DNA from: Mongoliimonas terrestris
GTDB taxonomy: Bacteria > Pseudomonadota > Alphaproteobacteria > Rhizobiales > Pleomorphomonadaceae
Length of the DNA stretch: 64,000 nt
Assembly (NCBI RefSeq): GCF_001927285.1
Contig: NZ_MSIG01000015.1
Span: forward strand, 1-64,000
Reading direction: 5' to 3'
The position numbers and the translations under genes were made by a program. Shown piece after piece: positions 52,675 through 61,725 of this stretch (its first letter is position 1; the number at the start of each line of letters is the position of its first letter). Under the pieces are notes generated by a model. It searched no databases. It saw nothing but the letters and a program-made list of their open reading frames with translations, and was not told the DNA's origin.

Positions 52675-53667
52675 TCACTTCAGCTTGTCGGTCACCGCGT
52701 GCGACCAGGCGCCTTCCGGGGCCTTGGTGATGACCGGCGCTTCGCCGCCGGCGGCGAGCAGGGTCTTCACGGTGCGCTCGTAGTCGGCCGGGTCGAGGGT
52801 GCCGTCGGAGCCCTCGGTGAGCTTGTTGATCTCGCCCATCATGCGGACCTGATGCTGCTCGGTCTGGGCGCCGGTCTCGTCGTTGTCGAGGACGATCTGG
52901 GCGGCCTCCTCGGTGTTCTCGCGGGCGTAGGCCCAGCCCTTGAGGGAGGCGCGGACGAACTTGGCCATCTTGTCCACGAAGGCCGGATCCTGGAGCTTGT
53001 CCTCCATCACGTAGAGGCCGTCCTCCAGAGTGGCGACGCCCTGCTCCTCGTATTTGAACACCACCAGGTCCTCCGGCTTGAAGCCGGCGTCGATGACCTG
53101 CCAGTACTCGTTGTAGGTCATGGTGGAGATGCAGGCGGCCTGCTTCTGGATCAGCGGATCCACGTTGAAGCCCTGCTTCAGCACGGTGACGCCGTCGGCG
53201 CCGCCGGTGGTCGGGATGCCGAGCGTCGCCATCCAGGACATGAACGGGTACTCGTTGCCGAAGAACCAGACGCCGAGGGTCTTGCCCTTGAAGTCCTCCG
53301 GCTTGGTGATGCCGGTCTCCTTCAGGCAGGTCAGCATCATGCCCGAGCGCTTGAACGGCTGGGCGATGTTGACGAGCGGCACGCCCTTCTCGCGGCTGGC
53401 GAGGGCGGAGGGCATCCAGTCGACGATGACGTCGGCGCCGCCGCCGGCGATCACCTGCGGCGGGGCGATGTCCGGGCCGCCGGCCTTGATGGTGACGTCG
53501 AGCCCCTCCTCCTCGTAGAAGCCCTTGTCCTTCGCCACGTAGTAGCCGGCGAACTGGGCCTGGGTGACCCACTTCAGCTGGATGGTGACGGGATCGGCGG
53601 CGAGCGCGGGCCCGGAGACGAGGCCGGCGACGAGGCCGAGAGCAGCGATTGCACGTGTGGTCGTCAT
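52675..53667 (-). CDS. NMT1/THI5-family ABC transporter substrate-binding protein
   Basis: A 330-residue periplasmic protein with a signal peptide cleaved at ALAAD (about residue 24). The mature start TIQLKWVTQAQFAGYYVAKDKGFYEEEGLDV is typical of NMT1/THI5-like proteins, which bind pyrimidines, thiamine precursors or riboflavin. It is last in a transcript with two permeases, an ATPase and dihydropyrimidinase, which points to a pyrimidine or hydantoin-type ligand. That assignment is by context. Confidence 0.92.
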   Translation of the reverse strand: MTTTRAIAALGLVAGLVSGPALAADPVTIQLKWVTQAQFAGYYVAKDKGFYEEEGLDVTIKAGGPDIAPPQVIAGGGADVIVDWMPSALASREKGVPLVNIAQPFKRSGMMLTCLKETGITKPEDFKGKTLGVWFFGNEYPFMSWMATLGIPTTGGADGVTVLKQGFNVDPLIQKQAACISTMTYNEYWQVIDAGFKPEDLVVFKYEEQGVATLEDGLYVMEDKLQDPAFVDKMAKFVRASLKGWAYARENTEEAAQIVLDNDETGAQTEQHQVRMMGEINKLTEGSDGTLDPADYERTVKTLLAAGGEAPVITKAPEGAWSHAVTDKLK

Positions 53668-53782
53668 GGTGCTTCCCCTCTTTATGTGCCTTCGGTCGCC
53701 GGCTCGATCCGGCGCCTTGGGTGCATGCGCATCCGGGCGGGTGCGCCCGGATACGGTATCTGCCGACCCCCTCCCCGCTCCT

Positions 53783-54925
53783 TTAGCGGCGCATGGACGG
53801 GTGCCAGAAGGTGACGAACCGCTCGACGAGCCCGATCGCCGCGTAGAAGAGCGACCCGGCGAGCGCCGCGACGGCGATCTCGGCCCACACCATGTCGATC
53901 GCCATGCGGCCGACCTCGGTGGAGATGCGAAAGCCCATGCCGACGGTCGGCGTGCCGAAGAACTCCGCCACGATGGCGCCGATGAGCGCCAGGGTGCAGT
54001 TGATCTTGAGGGCGTTGAAGACGAACGGCATGGCGGCCGGCAGGCGGAGCTTCAGGAGCTCCTGGCCGTGGCCGGCGGCGTAGGTGCGCATCAGGTCGCG
54101 CTCCATGCGGCCGGACGCGTCGAGGCCTGCGAGCGTGTTCACCAGCATGGGGAAGAAGGTCATCACCACCACGACGGCGGCCTTGGACGGCCAGTCGAAG
54201 CCGAACCACATGACCATGATGGGCGCGATGCCGACGATGGGGAGCGCCGAGACGAGGTTGCCGACCGGCAGAAGGCCGCTCTTCAGGAAGGGCACTCGGT
54301 CGACCACGAGGGCGACGAGGAAGCCGGCGCCGCAGCCGAGCGCCCAGCCGATGAGGACGGAGTGGAGGAAGGTCTGGCGGAAGTCGGCCCAGAGGGTGGC
54401 GGTCTCGGCGACAAGCCGCGCCCCGATGGCGGACGGCGCCGGCAGGAGCACCGGCGGCACCCCGAGGCCGCGCACCAGAACCTCCCAGAGGATAAGGAGC
54501 CAGGCGCCGAAGAGGACGGGGATGGCAAGATCCGCCGCACGGCGGGCGAGCGGGTGGCGGAGCGTGAGGCCGGCAATGCGGTCGACGGTCGTCCAGGCGA
54601 GGAGCCAGACGGCGATGAGGGCAAACCAGAAGCCCTGGCTCATGCCGGGGGATCCCGACGGCATGGGGGCGTTCGGCAGGGCGTCGATCAGGAGGGCGGC
54701 GCCGGCGAAGGAGGCGATGAGGCCGAGGCCGATCCCGAGGGCTTCCGCGCCGCGCAGGAAGGCGGCGGCGGCCACCACCACGAGGGCCGTCAGGCCGCCG
54801 AGGGGGATGGGGGAGAGGCCGAGGGCGTTCGCGTCGCCCGGCAAGGGAAAGGCGAGGAAGACGGCGACGAGCGCCAGGAAGGGCAGCACGCCGCCGCCGC
54901 GCAAGGGAGCGAGGAGCGCGTTCAC
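53783..54925 (-). CDS. NMT1-type ABC transporter permease, long form
   Basis: A 380-residue inner-membrane permease. The N-terminal third has four extra hydrophobic segments (about residues 12–120), followed by a standard permease domain of six segments with the EAA loop YAAGHGQELLKLRLPAAMPFVFNALK. GTG at 54925 overlaps the stop of the preceding permease gene by four bases (GTGA). The added membrane domain is longer than in most SsuC/ThiX-like permeases. Confidence 0.9.
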   Translation of the reverse strand: MNALLAPLRGGGVLPFLALVAVFLAFPLPGDANALGLSPIPLGGLTALVVVAAAAFLRGAEALGIGLGLIASFAGAALLIDALPNAPMPSGSPGMSQGFWFALIAVWLLAWTTVDRIAGLTLRHPLARRAADLAIPVLFGAWLLILWEVLVRGLGVPPVLLPAPSAIGARLVAETATLWADFRQTFLHSVLIGWALGCGAGFLVALVVDRVPFLKSGLLPVGNLVSALPIVGIAPIMVMWFGFDWPSKAAVVVVMTFFPMLVNTLAGLDASGRMERDLMRTYAAGHGQELLKLRLPAAMPFVFNALKINCTLALIGAIVAEFFGTPTVGMGFRISTEVGRMAIDMVWAEIAVAALAGSLFYAAIGLVERFVTFWHPSMRR

Positions 54926-55851
54926 GAGCGGATCCCCATGCGCTGGCGGACGATCCCATCGAGCATGCCGACGATGGCGACCAGCACGGCGGCCATGAGG
55001 GCGGCGGCGAAGAGGGCGGACCAGATCTGCACGGTCTGGCCGTAGTAGGAGCCGGCGAGGAGCCGGGCGCCGAGGCCCGCGACGGCGCCGGTGGGCAGTT
55101 CCGCCACGATGGCGCCGACGAGGCTGGCCGCGATGCCGACCTTCATGGAGGTGAAGAGAAAGGGCACGGCGGCCGGGAGGCGGAGCTTCCAGAACACCTG
55201 GGACGACGTGGCCGTGTAGGTGCGCATGAGGTCGAGGTGCAGCCGGTCGGGCGAGCGCAGGCCCGTGACCATGCCGACCGCCACGGGGAAGAAGCTGAGA
55301 TAGGTGGAGATGAAGGCCTTCGGCAGGAGGCCGGTGACGCCGATGGCGTTGGCCACCACCACGATCATGGGCGCGATGGCGAGGATCGGGATGGTCTGCG
55401 AGGCGACGATCCAGGGCATCAGGCTCTTGTCGAGGGTGCGGCTGTGGACGATGAGGACCGCGAGCACGATGCCGAGCAGCGTGCCGATGGCAAAGCCCAC
55501 CAGGGTGGACGAGAGCGTGATCCAGCCGTGGTAGACGAGGCTGCGCTTGGAGGTGACGGGGGTCTCCACCGTCGTCTTCCAGAGTTCGAGCGCCACCTGG
55601 TGCGGCGACGGCAGGATGGGCCGCTCCATCTGGTAGGTGGCGAGGAAGAGCGTGCGGGCGGTGTAGGGCGTGCCGGCGCGCTCGAAGGCGTCGCGCTGGA
55701 CGGTGACGTTGAGGAGGTAGGTCGCCGCCAGCCACACCGCCAGGAGCGCCGCCACGACGGTGAGCACCGGGATCGCCCGCTCGTTCATGAAGCGGGCCAC
55801 CGGGTGCGGCCGGAACACGGAGCGGAGGGGCGTGAGCGCTTCAGTCGGCAT
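54922..55851 (-). CDS. NMT1-type ABC transporter permease
   Basis: A 309-residue inner-membrane permease with six or seven membrane segments and the EAA loop YTATSSQVFWKLRLPAAVPFLFTSMKV. Its start overlaps the end of the ATPase gene by 11 bases. The N-terminal segment (PVLTVVAALLAVWLAATYLL) is followed by a periplasmic loop of about 50 residues. It would form a heterodimer with the long permease. Confidence 0.92.
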   Translation of the reverse strand: MPTEALTPLRSVFRPHPVARFMNERAIPVLTVVAALLAVWLAATYLLNVTVQRDAFERAGTPYTARTLFLATYQMERPILPSPHQVALELWKTTVETPVTSKRSLVYHGWITLSSTLVGFAIGTLLGIVLAVLIVHSRTLDKSLMPWIVASQTIPILAIAPMIVVVANAIGVTGLLPKAFISTYLSFFPVAVGMVTGLRSPDRLHLDLMRTYTATSSQVFWKLRLPAAVPFLFTSMKVGIAASLVGAIVAELPTGAVAGLGARLLAGSYYGQTVQIWSALFAAALMAAVLVAIVGMLDGIVRQRMGIRS

Positions 55852-56707
55852 AGGAATGGCCGGCGCGCAGGCCCTCGCGGACCCGGTGGGCGATCTTCAG
55901 GAAGTCCGGCGTCTCGCGAATGTCGAGCAGGCGCGGGCCGCGCGGCAGGTCGCTCTCCACGATGTCGTGGATGCGGCCGGGGCGCGGGCTCATGACGACG
56001 ATCTTGGTGGAAAGGTAGACCGCCTCCGGGATGGAATGGGTGACGAAGACGACGGTCTTCTCGGTCTTCGCCCAGAGCTGGAGCAGCTGCTCGTTCAGAT
56101 GGTCACGGACGATCTCGTCGAGGGCGCCGAAGGGCTCGTCCATCAGGAGGAGGTCCGGCTCCACGGCGAGAGCGCGGGCGATGGAGGCGCGCTGCTGCAT
56201 GCCTCCCGAGAGCTGCCAGGGGAATTTCTTCTCGAAGTTGACGAGGTTGACGAGGGCGAGGTTCTTCTTCACCCGCCGGATCCGCTCCGCCTTCGGCAGG
56301 CCCATGACCTCCAGCGGCAGGGCCACGTTGGCCGCGATGGAGCGCCAGGGGTAGAGGGCGGGCGCCTGGAAGACGTAGCCGTAGGCGAGGTTAAGGCGCG
56401 CCTTCTCCGGCGTGGTGCCGTTGACCGTGATGGTGCCGCCGGTCTGCTGTTCCAGATCCGCGATGACGCGCAGGAGCGTGGTCTTGCCGCAGCCGGACGG
56501 GCCGATGAAGGAGACGAAGTCGCCCTTCTCGATGGAGAGGTCCACGTTGGAGAGGGCGTGCACCGGCCCGTCGGCGGTGTCGAAGGTGAGCGACAGGCCG
56601 CGGATGTCGATGACAGCGGGCCGGGTGGAGGCGCGGGCCTCTGTCATGGCGGGGTCCTGGGAGCGGGGTTCCTGGCGGCGCGTGTCGAGCGGGATGACGG
56701 TGGCCAT
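55841..56707 (-). CDS. NMT1-type ABC transporter ATPase
   Basis: A cytoplasmic ABC ATPase of about 288 residues, with Walker A GPSGCGKTT, signature LSGGMQQR, Walker B LLLMDEP and the switch His in VFVTHSIPEA. ATG at 56707 was chosen because the next 20 codons end almost entirely in G or C, as in real genes here. An ATG at 56647 is a plausible alternative with a better ribosome-binding site. The gene follows dihydropyrimidinase, separated by about 230 bases of repeats. Confidence 0.92.
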   Translation of the reverse strand: MATVIPLDTRRQEPRSQDPAMTEARASTRPAVIDIRGLSLTFDTADGPVHALSNVDLSIEKGDFVSFIGPSGCGKTTLLRVIADLEQQTGGTITVNGTTPEKARLNLAYGYVFQAPALYPWRSIAANVALPLEVMGLPKAERIRRVKKNLALVNLVNFEKKFPWQLSGGMQQRASIARALAVEPDLLLMDEPFGALDEIVRDHLNEQLLQLWAKTEKTVVFVTHSIPEAVYLSTKIVVMSPRPGRIHDIVESDLPRGPRLLDIRETPDFLKIAHRVREGLRAGHSYAD

Positions 56708-56774
56708 GGCGGGGGCTCGGGTGGGGGCATGGTCGGGAGGGGAGGAGGTTCGCCCCCAGAAGAGGAGAGGCGGA

Positions 56775-56940
56775 CAGGTTGGCGGTTCACCCCTCTCCCT
56801 AACCCTCTCCCACAAGGGGAGAGGGGATGGGGCGCGGTTCGGGTGCAGGGCTGGCGAAGGCCGTCCGGCCACCCGCCACGCACACCCTCCCCCCTCGTGG
56901 GGGAGGGTTGGGGAGAGGGGGAAGCCCCGCCCTCCGCCAA
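56775..56940. repeat. CCCTCTCC-AAGGGGAGAGGG inverted repeats
   Basis: The arms CCCTCTCCCACAAGGGGAGA and CCTCCCCCCTCGTGGGGGAG occur about 85 bases apart in opposite directions between hydA and the ATPase gene. They belong to the family at 40.8 kb and could form hairpins within the transcript. Confidence 0.8.
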
Positions 56941-58404
56941 TCACACCCCGATCGGCATCATCTCCGGCTTGCGCTCGATCATGCGCGGGGCGGTGATCTC
57001 CTTCCAGACGCTGAGGGCCTGGTTGACCGGGTTGTGGGCCTTGCGGGGGATGAACTGGCCGCGGCCGGGGCGCGGGCTGTCGTTCTTGCCGTCGGCGTAG
57101 ACCACCTCGCCGCGCGAGAGGGTGTAACGCGGCAGGCCGGAGACCTCGACACCCTCGAAGACGTTGTAGTCGATGATGGAGCGCTGGGCGGCGGCCGCGA
57201 TGGTCTTGGTCTTGGTGGGGTCCCAGACCACGATGTCGGCGTCGGAGCCGGGCAGGAGCGCGCCCTTGCGGGGATAGAGGCCGAGGATCTGGGCGATGTT
57301 GGTGGAGGTGAGCGCCACGAACTCGTTGGCGGTGATGCGGCCGGTCTTCACGCCCTTGGTCCAGAGGACGGGCATGCGGTCCTCAAGACCGCCGGTGCCG
57401 TTCGGGATCTTGCGGAAGTCGCCGAGACCGAAGCGCTTCTGCGCGGTGGTGAAGGCGCAGTGGTCGGTGGCGACCACCTGGAGCGACCCGGCGGAGAGGC
57501 CGGCCCACAGGCTGTCCTGGTGCTGCTTGTTGCGGAACGGCGGCGACATCACCCGGCGGGCGGCGTAGTCCCACTCCTGGTTGAAGTACTCGGTCTCGTC
57601 GAGGGTCAGGTGCTGGACGAGCGGCTCGCCATAAACGCGCATGCCCTTCTGGCGGGCCCGGCGGATGGCCTCGTGGCTCTGCTCGCAGGAGACGTGGACG
57701 ATGTAGACCGGCACCCCGGCGGCGTCGGCGATCATGATGGCGCGGTTGGTGGCCTCGCCCTCCACCTCCGGCGGGCGCGAATAGGCGTGCCCCTCCGGCC
57801 CGGTGACGCCGGCGGCGATGAACTTGTCCTGGAGGGCCGCGACGATGTCGCCGTTCTCCGCGTGGACGAGCGGCAGTGCGCCGAGCGCGGCGCAGCGCTG
57901 GAAGGAGGCGAACATCTCGTCGTCGTTCACCATCAGGGCGCCCTTGTAGGCCATGAAGTGCTTGAACGACGTGACGCCGCGGGAAACAACCTCGGCCATC
58001 TCGTCGAAGATGGTCTTCGACCAGCCGGTGATGCACATGTGGTAGGAATAGTCGGCGCAGGCCTGCCGGGTGGCCTTCTCCTCCCAGGCCGCGATGGCGT
58101 CGAGGAGACCGCCGTCGTTGCGCGACGGGATGACGAAATCCACCACCATGGTGGTGCCGCCGGAGAGGGCCGCCGCCGTGCCGCTCTCCCAGGTCTCGGC
58201 CGCCGTGGTGCCCATGAAGGGCATTTCCAGGTGGGTGTGCGGGTCGATGCCGCCCGGCATGATGTAGGCGCCAGTGGCGTCGAGCACCGTCTCGGCGGTG
58301 AGGCCAGGGCCGATGGCCGCGATCTTGTCGCCCTCGATCAGAACGTCCGCCTCGTAGGAGCGATCGGCGGCCACCACGGTGCCGCCCTTGATGACTGTCG
58401 CCAT
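56941..58404 (-). CDS. hydA: Dihydropyrimidinase (D-hydantoinase)
   Basis: A 487-residue amidohydrolase that opens the ring of dihydrouracil or hydantoins. Zinc ligands are in GIDPHTHLEMPF, the carbamylated Lys region is SFKHFMAYKGALMV, and later ligands are in VHAENGD and VATDHCAF. It is the first gene of the transporter transcript. The carbamoyl-amino-acid hydrolase at 59.2–60.5 kb would do the following step. The start gives the family N-terminus MATVIKGGTVV. Confidence 0.95.
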   Translation of the reverse strand: MATVIKGGTVVAADRSYEADVLIEGDKIAAIGPGLTAETVLDATGAYIMPGGIDPHTHLEMPFMGTTAAETWESGTAAALSGGTTMVVDFVIPSRNDGGLLDAIAAWEEKATRQACADYSYHMCITGWSKTIFDEMAEVVSRGVTSFKHFMAYKGALMVNDDEMFASFQRCAALGALPLVHAENGDIVAALQDKFIAAGVTGPEGHAYSRPPEVEGEATNRAIMIADAAGVPVYIVHVSCEQSHEAIRRARQKGMRVYGEPLVQHLTLDETEYFNQEWDYAARRVMSPPFRNKQHQDSLWAGLSAGSLQVVATDHCAFTTAQKRFGLGDFRKIPNGTGGLEDRMPVLWTKGVKTGRITANEFVALTSTNIAQILGLYPRKGALLPGSDADIVVWDPTKTKTIAAAAQRSIIDYNVFEGVEVSGLPRYTLSRGEVVYADGKNDSPRPGRGQFIPRKAHNPVNQALSVWKEITAPRMIERKPEMMPIGV

Positions 58405-58618
58405 GTCCTCAACACCCTCTGTCGGTCACCGCTCTCGAGGCGGCTTGATTTTGACCAGATGATCGAAGTTTTCCGCACCTCGGTCAATCGGGCAGCGTGC
58501 CTCTTTCGCAGCCAGATTGACGTTTGACGTGGACAAAAGGAAGGCCAAAGCGCGCGGTGGGCGCGCTTGGGCGAAGGCGCGCGATCGCGTACACTGGGGA
58601 CGAGAAACGGAGGTCGGG

Positions 58619-58843
58619 ATGGCGTGGGCGCGTGAAAAGCCGAAGCCGGCGAGGATCACCTCGAACCCTGAAATCATGGGCGGGGAGCCTTGCGTGGAGG
58701 GAACGCGAGTGCCGGCGGGGAACATCCTGGCCGAACTCAAGGCAGGGACGCCACGCGTCGACATCTTTCGTGCGTACCCCTCCATTCCGCCGGACGCGAT
58801 CGACGCCGTGATTGTGTGGGACCAGAACGGTCGGCCGCTTTGA
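58619..58843 (+). CDS. DUF433 antitoxin
   Basis: A 74-residue DUF433 protein with the pattern RITSNPEIMGGEPCVEGTRVPAGNILAELKAG and YPSIPPDAIDAVI. DUF433 domains have an HTH-like fold and act as antitoxins for DUF5615 PIN-like toxins. GGAGG lies before the start codon. The stop overlaps the toxin gene's TTG start by three bases (TTGA context), so translation is coupled. Confidence 0.9.
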   Translation: MAWAREKPKPARITSNPEIMGGEPCVEGTRVPAGNILAELKAGTPRVDIFRAYPSIPPDAIDAVIVWDQNGRPL

Positions 58844-59217
58844 TCGAACCGTTCCTGGTCGATGAGTGCTTGTCTCCGCACCTTGTGGCCATGGCGCATG
58901 CGCGCGGCTACAGAGCCCTGCACGTGCTCCATCGAAACCTGCAGGGAACGTCAGACCGGGGCCTGATGCGGCTCGTCCGGTCCGAAGGGCTGATCCTCGT
59001 CACGAGCAACCGAAAGGACTTCCTGGCTCTTTATCGCCAGGAAGCCTTGCACCCCGGCCTTGTCATCATCGTCCCTGGAAACCTCCGAGAGGACGAGCAG
59101 ATCCGATATTTCGGGCTTGCTCTGGAGACCGTCGCCAAGGCTGGAGACATGGTCAACAAACTGCTCGAGGTCCACGCGGGCGGCTTTGTCACGATCGTGG
59201 ACTGGCCGCCCGCCTGA
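58840..59217 (+). CDS. DUF5615 PIN-like toxin
   Basis: A protein of about 125 residues with the Mut7-C/DUF5615 PIN-like pattern: FLVDECLSPHLVAMAHARGY with the first acidic residues, then LILVTSNRKDFLALY with another, and a final VTIVDWPP. PIN-fold toxins are metal-dependent ribonucleases. A TTG start at 58840 fits the overlap with the DUF433 gene. The pair lies between dihydropyrimidinase and the carbamoyl hydrolase, splitting a catabolic cluster. Confidence 0.88.
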   Translation: MIEPFLVDECLSPHLVAMAHARGYRALHVLHRNLQGTSDRGLMRLVRSEGLILVTSNRKDFLALYRQEALHPGLVIIVPGNLREDEQIRYFGLALETVAKAGDMVNKLLEVHAGGFVTIVDWPPA

Positions 59218-59231
59218 CAGGCAATTTTACC

Positions 59232-60482
59232 TCACCCCACCACTTCCGCCGTCTCCAGCGCCGCGTGCAGAAGCACGTCCGCGCCGGCCGTTGCCCACGC
59301 CTTGCTGATCTCCTCGTCCTCGTTGTGGGAGAGGCCGTCGACGCAGGGGCAGAAGATCATGGCGGTGGGTGCGACGCGGTTGATCCAGCAGGCGTCGTGG
59401 CCGGCGCCTGAGACGATGTCGCGGCGGGAATAGCCGAGCCGGTCGGCGGCGTCGCGGATGCGGGAGAGGAGCGTCTCGTCGAAGGCCACGGGATCGAAGG
59501 CGCCGACCTCCTCGATCTCCATGCCGAGCTTCAGGTCCTCGGCGATCTTCGCCGCGCCGGCACGGATGCGGGCGTCCATGTCGGCGATGACGGCCTTGTC
59601 CGGATGGCGGATGTCGACGGTGAACACCACCTTGCCCTGGATGATGTTGCGGCTGTTCGGATAGACCTCCATGTGGCCGACCGCGCCGACCGCAAGCGGC
59701 GCGTGGCTCCAGGCCACCTCGTCCACCAGCTGCACGATGCGGGCGGCGCCGAGACCGGCGTTGATGCGCTTCGGCATGGGGGTGGAGCCGGTGTGGGCCT
59801 CCTTGCCCGTGAGGGTTATCTGGAGCCACTTCAGGCCCTGGCCGTGGGTGACGACGCCGATGTCGATGCCCTCGTCCTCCAGGATCGGCCCCTGCTCGAT
59901 GTGGAGCTCCAGCATGGCGTGCAGCTTGCGCTGGCCCACCGGCTCCGGCCCCTCGAAGCCGATGCGCTTCAGCTCGTCCCCGAGGCGTTTGCCCTCCGCG
60001 TCGGTGCGGGACTTCGCCCAAGCCTCGTCGTAGCGGCCGGCGAACACGCCCGAGGCCACCATGGCGGGGACGAAGCGGGTGCCCTCCTCGTTGGTCCAGT
60101 TCACGACCTCGATGGGCCGCCGGGTGCGGATGCCGAGGTCGTTCAGCGAGCGGACCACCTCCAGGGCGCCGAGCACGCCGAGGACGCCGTCGTACTTGCC
60201 GCCGGTCGGCTGGGTGTCGAGGTGGGAGCCCATCATGACCGGGTCCAGGGAAGCGTCCGTGCCTTCGCGGCGGGCGAACATGGTGCCCATGGAGTCCACC
60301 GCGACGGTCATGCCGGCGTCCTCGCACCAGCGTTGGAACAGGAGCCGGCCCTCGCGGTCGGCGTCCGTGAGGGTCTGGCGGTTGTTGCCGCCGCGCACGC
60401 CCGGCCCGACCTTGGCCATCTCCATTAGGCTGTCCCAGAGGCGGTCGCCGTTGATGCGCAGGTTGTCGGTGGGGGTGGTCAT
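59232..60482 (-). CDS. Zinc-dependent carbamoyl-amino-acid hydrolase (beta-ureidopropionase/allantoate amidohydrolase family)
   Basis: A M20-type hydrolase of 416 residues that releases CO2 and ammonia from N-carbamoyl amino acids. Metal ligands are in MMGSHLDTQPTGGKYDG, WTNEEGTRF and ELHIEQGP, with a C-terminal GAGHDACWIN. It would act after dihydropyrimidinase, on N-carbamoyl-beta-alanine or a related compound. The start at 60482 has AGGAG upstream; an ATG eight codons earlier is possible. The family also includes allantoate amidohydrolase, so the substrate is inferred from context. Confidence 0.9.
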   Translation of the reverse strand: MTTPTDNLRINGDRLWDSLMEMAKVGPGVRGGNNRQTLTDADREGRLLFQRWCEDAGMTVAVDSMGTMFARREGTDASLDPVMMGSHLDTQPTGGKYDGVLGVLGALEVVRSLNDLGIRTRRPIEVVNWTNEEGTRFVPAMVASGVFAGRYDEAWAKSRTDAEGKRLGDELKRIGFEGPEPVGQRKLHAMLELHIEQGPILEDEGIDIGVVTHGQGLKWLQITLTGKEAHTGSTPMPKRINAGLGAARIVQLVDEVAWSHAPLAVGAVGHMEVYPNSRNIIQGKVVFTVDIRHPDKAVIADMDARIRAGAAKIAEDLKLGMEIEEVGAFDPVAFDETLLSRIRDAADRLGYSRRDIVSGAGHDACWINRVAPTAMIFCPCVDGLSHNEDEEISKAWATAGADVLLHAALETAEVVG

Positions 60483-60508
60483 GGGGATAGGGGCTCCTGG
60501 GGGCATGG

Positions 60509-60964
60509 TCAGGTGGGACGTAGGGCCGGATCGGCCGAGAAGGGGTCGAAGGCCGGCACGCCGGTCGGTTCGAAGTGGCGGAGGTTGCGTGTGAGGATCG
60601 TATAGCCGCGCACACGCGCGATACCAGCGATCATGATGTCGGCCAGCCCCGGGTGGCGTCCTTGGGCTTGCAAGGAATCAGAAAGAGCACCGGCATCGAT
60701 CGCAGACTGACGATCGAGGTCAACGATATGATCGCTGAAGTCGACGAGGACGCCGTTGAACCAGACGTCCAATGCCGCCGACCGCTTCTCGGCTCCCGAT
60801 CGGCGCAGCTTCTGGATGCCCTGCTGGATTTCCAGCAATGTTATCGTCGGCAGGTACAGCAAATGCTGGTTTTCGCGCCCCCATCGCACAAGTTCGTTCG
60901 ATGGTGCGGGTCGGCCCGGCGCGAGGGCCGAAAGCACCGAAGTGTCGAGTAGAAAACGGGTCAC
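60509..60964 (-). CDS. vapC: VapC-type PIN domain toxin
   Basis: A 151-residue PIN-domain ribonuclease with acidic residues in FLLDTSVLSAL, LLEIQQG, and GLADIMIAGIARVRGYTILTRNLRHFE. A GTG start at 60964 overlaps the antitoxin stop by four bases (GTGA). VapC toxins cut tRNA or rRNA. It forms a module with the Phd-type antitoxin upstream. Confidence 0.9.
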   Translation of the reverse strand: MTRFLLDTSVLSALAPGRPAPSNELVRWGRENQHLLYLPTITLLEIQQGIQKLRRSGAEKRSAALDVWFNGVLVDFSDHIVDLDRQSAIDAGALSDSLQAQGRHPGLADIMIAGIARVRGYTILTRNLRHFEPTGVPAFDPFSADPALRPT

Positions 60965-61209
60965 AGATCGATGTCGCGTATGCGAGGGCGCTCTTCTTCG
61001 TCGAGTTCGACCGGATAGGGAATTTTCATCAAGTATTCGAAGAAGTTCGCTTCTTCCTTCTCCGGAAAGAGTTTCCGGCCTTCTTCCAAAGGTACGATCA
61101 TGACCGCCTCGCGGCCATGCTTGGTGATGACGACGTGGTCGCCCGCCTCGACCGCCTCGACGAGTTCGGAAAGACGAGCCTTGGCGTCCCGCAGTTGGAC
61201 CTTGTTCAT
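60961..61209 (-). CDS. vapB: Phd/YefM-type antitoxin
   Basis: An 82-residue antitoxin starting MNKVQLRDAKARLSELVEAV, with the Phd/YefM DNA-binding fold and the segment GDHVVITKHGREAVMIVPLEE. The acidic C-terminus (YPVELDEEERPRIRDIDL) would wrap the toxin. The start at 61209 was chosen because it leaves the operator palindrome at 61227–61242 upstream. Confidence 0.9.
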   Translation of the reverse strand: MNKVQLRDAKARLSELVEAVEAGDHVVITKHGREAVMIVPLEEGRKLFPEKEEANFFEYLMKIPYPVELDEEERPRIRDIDL

Positions 61210-61226
61210 AGCGCCCTCCGCATCTG

Positions 61227-61242
61227 TGACCACATGTGGTCA
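61227..61242. promoter_or_regulatory. Operator palindrome of the Phd-type antitoxin operon
   Basis: A perfect 16-base palindrome TGACCACATGTGGTCA lies 17 bases before the antitoxin start and is followed by an AT-rich stretch that could be the promoter. Type II antitoxins of this group bind such sites to repress their own operon. Confidence 0.7.
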
Positions 61243-61305
61243 TATTACGCCGCGGACGGTGGAACTTCAACGCCCGCCTGTTTGATGTCGAGCCCAGGCC
61301 GCCGT

Positions 61306-61725
61306 TCAGGCTAGGTCAGTGCGGGCGAAGTCGTTGCCCTTGTAGAGGAGGCCGACGCCGCCGACCTTGGCACAGGCGTAGGCGAAGCAGTCGCCGAAAT
61401 CGAGGTCGGCCGTGTGGCCGACGGCCTTGCCGAAGGTCATCGCCGCGTCCAGCGCGGCCCGGCCGATCTCGTCGGTGATGGGCATCTCGGCGGCACCGAT
61501 CTCGTCCAGAAAGGCCGAGACCAGACGGGCGGCCGCGGCGATCGTCGCCGCATCCGGTCGGTTTGCCGCGCCGGACCGGGAGCGGGCCAGGGAGACCGCC
61601 GCCTCGAACCGGACAAGGGGCGAGACGTGGATCGGCCCCTTGGCGGCCTCGATGCGGTCGAGGAGGCTTTCGGCGTCCGCCTCGCGGGCGAGGATGGCCA
61701 CGATGGCGGACGCGTCGATGAACAT
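61306..61725 (-). CDS. vapC: VapC-type PIN domain toxin, second module
   Basis: A 139-residue PIN ribonuclease starting MFIDASAIVAILAREADAE, with acidic residues in the first strand, then RFEAAVSLA and DLDFGDCFAYACAK. The start overlaps the antitoxin stop by one base (TGATG). It is of a different subgroup from the PIN toxin upstream. Confidence 0.92.
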   Translation of the reverse strand: MFIDASAIVAILAREADAESLLDRIEAAKGPIHVSPLVRFEAAVSLARSRSGAANRPDAATIAAAARLVSAFLDEIGAAEMPITDEIGRAALDAAMTFGKAVGHTADLDFGDCFAYACAKVGGVGLLYKGNDFARTDLA

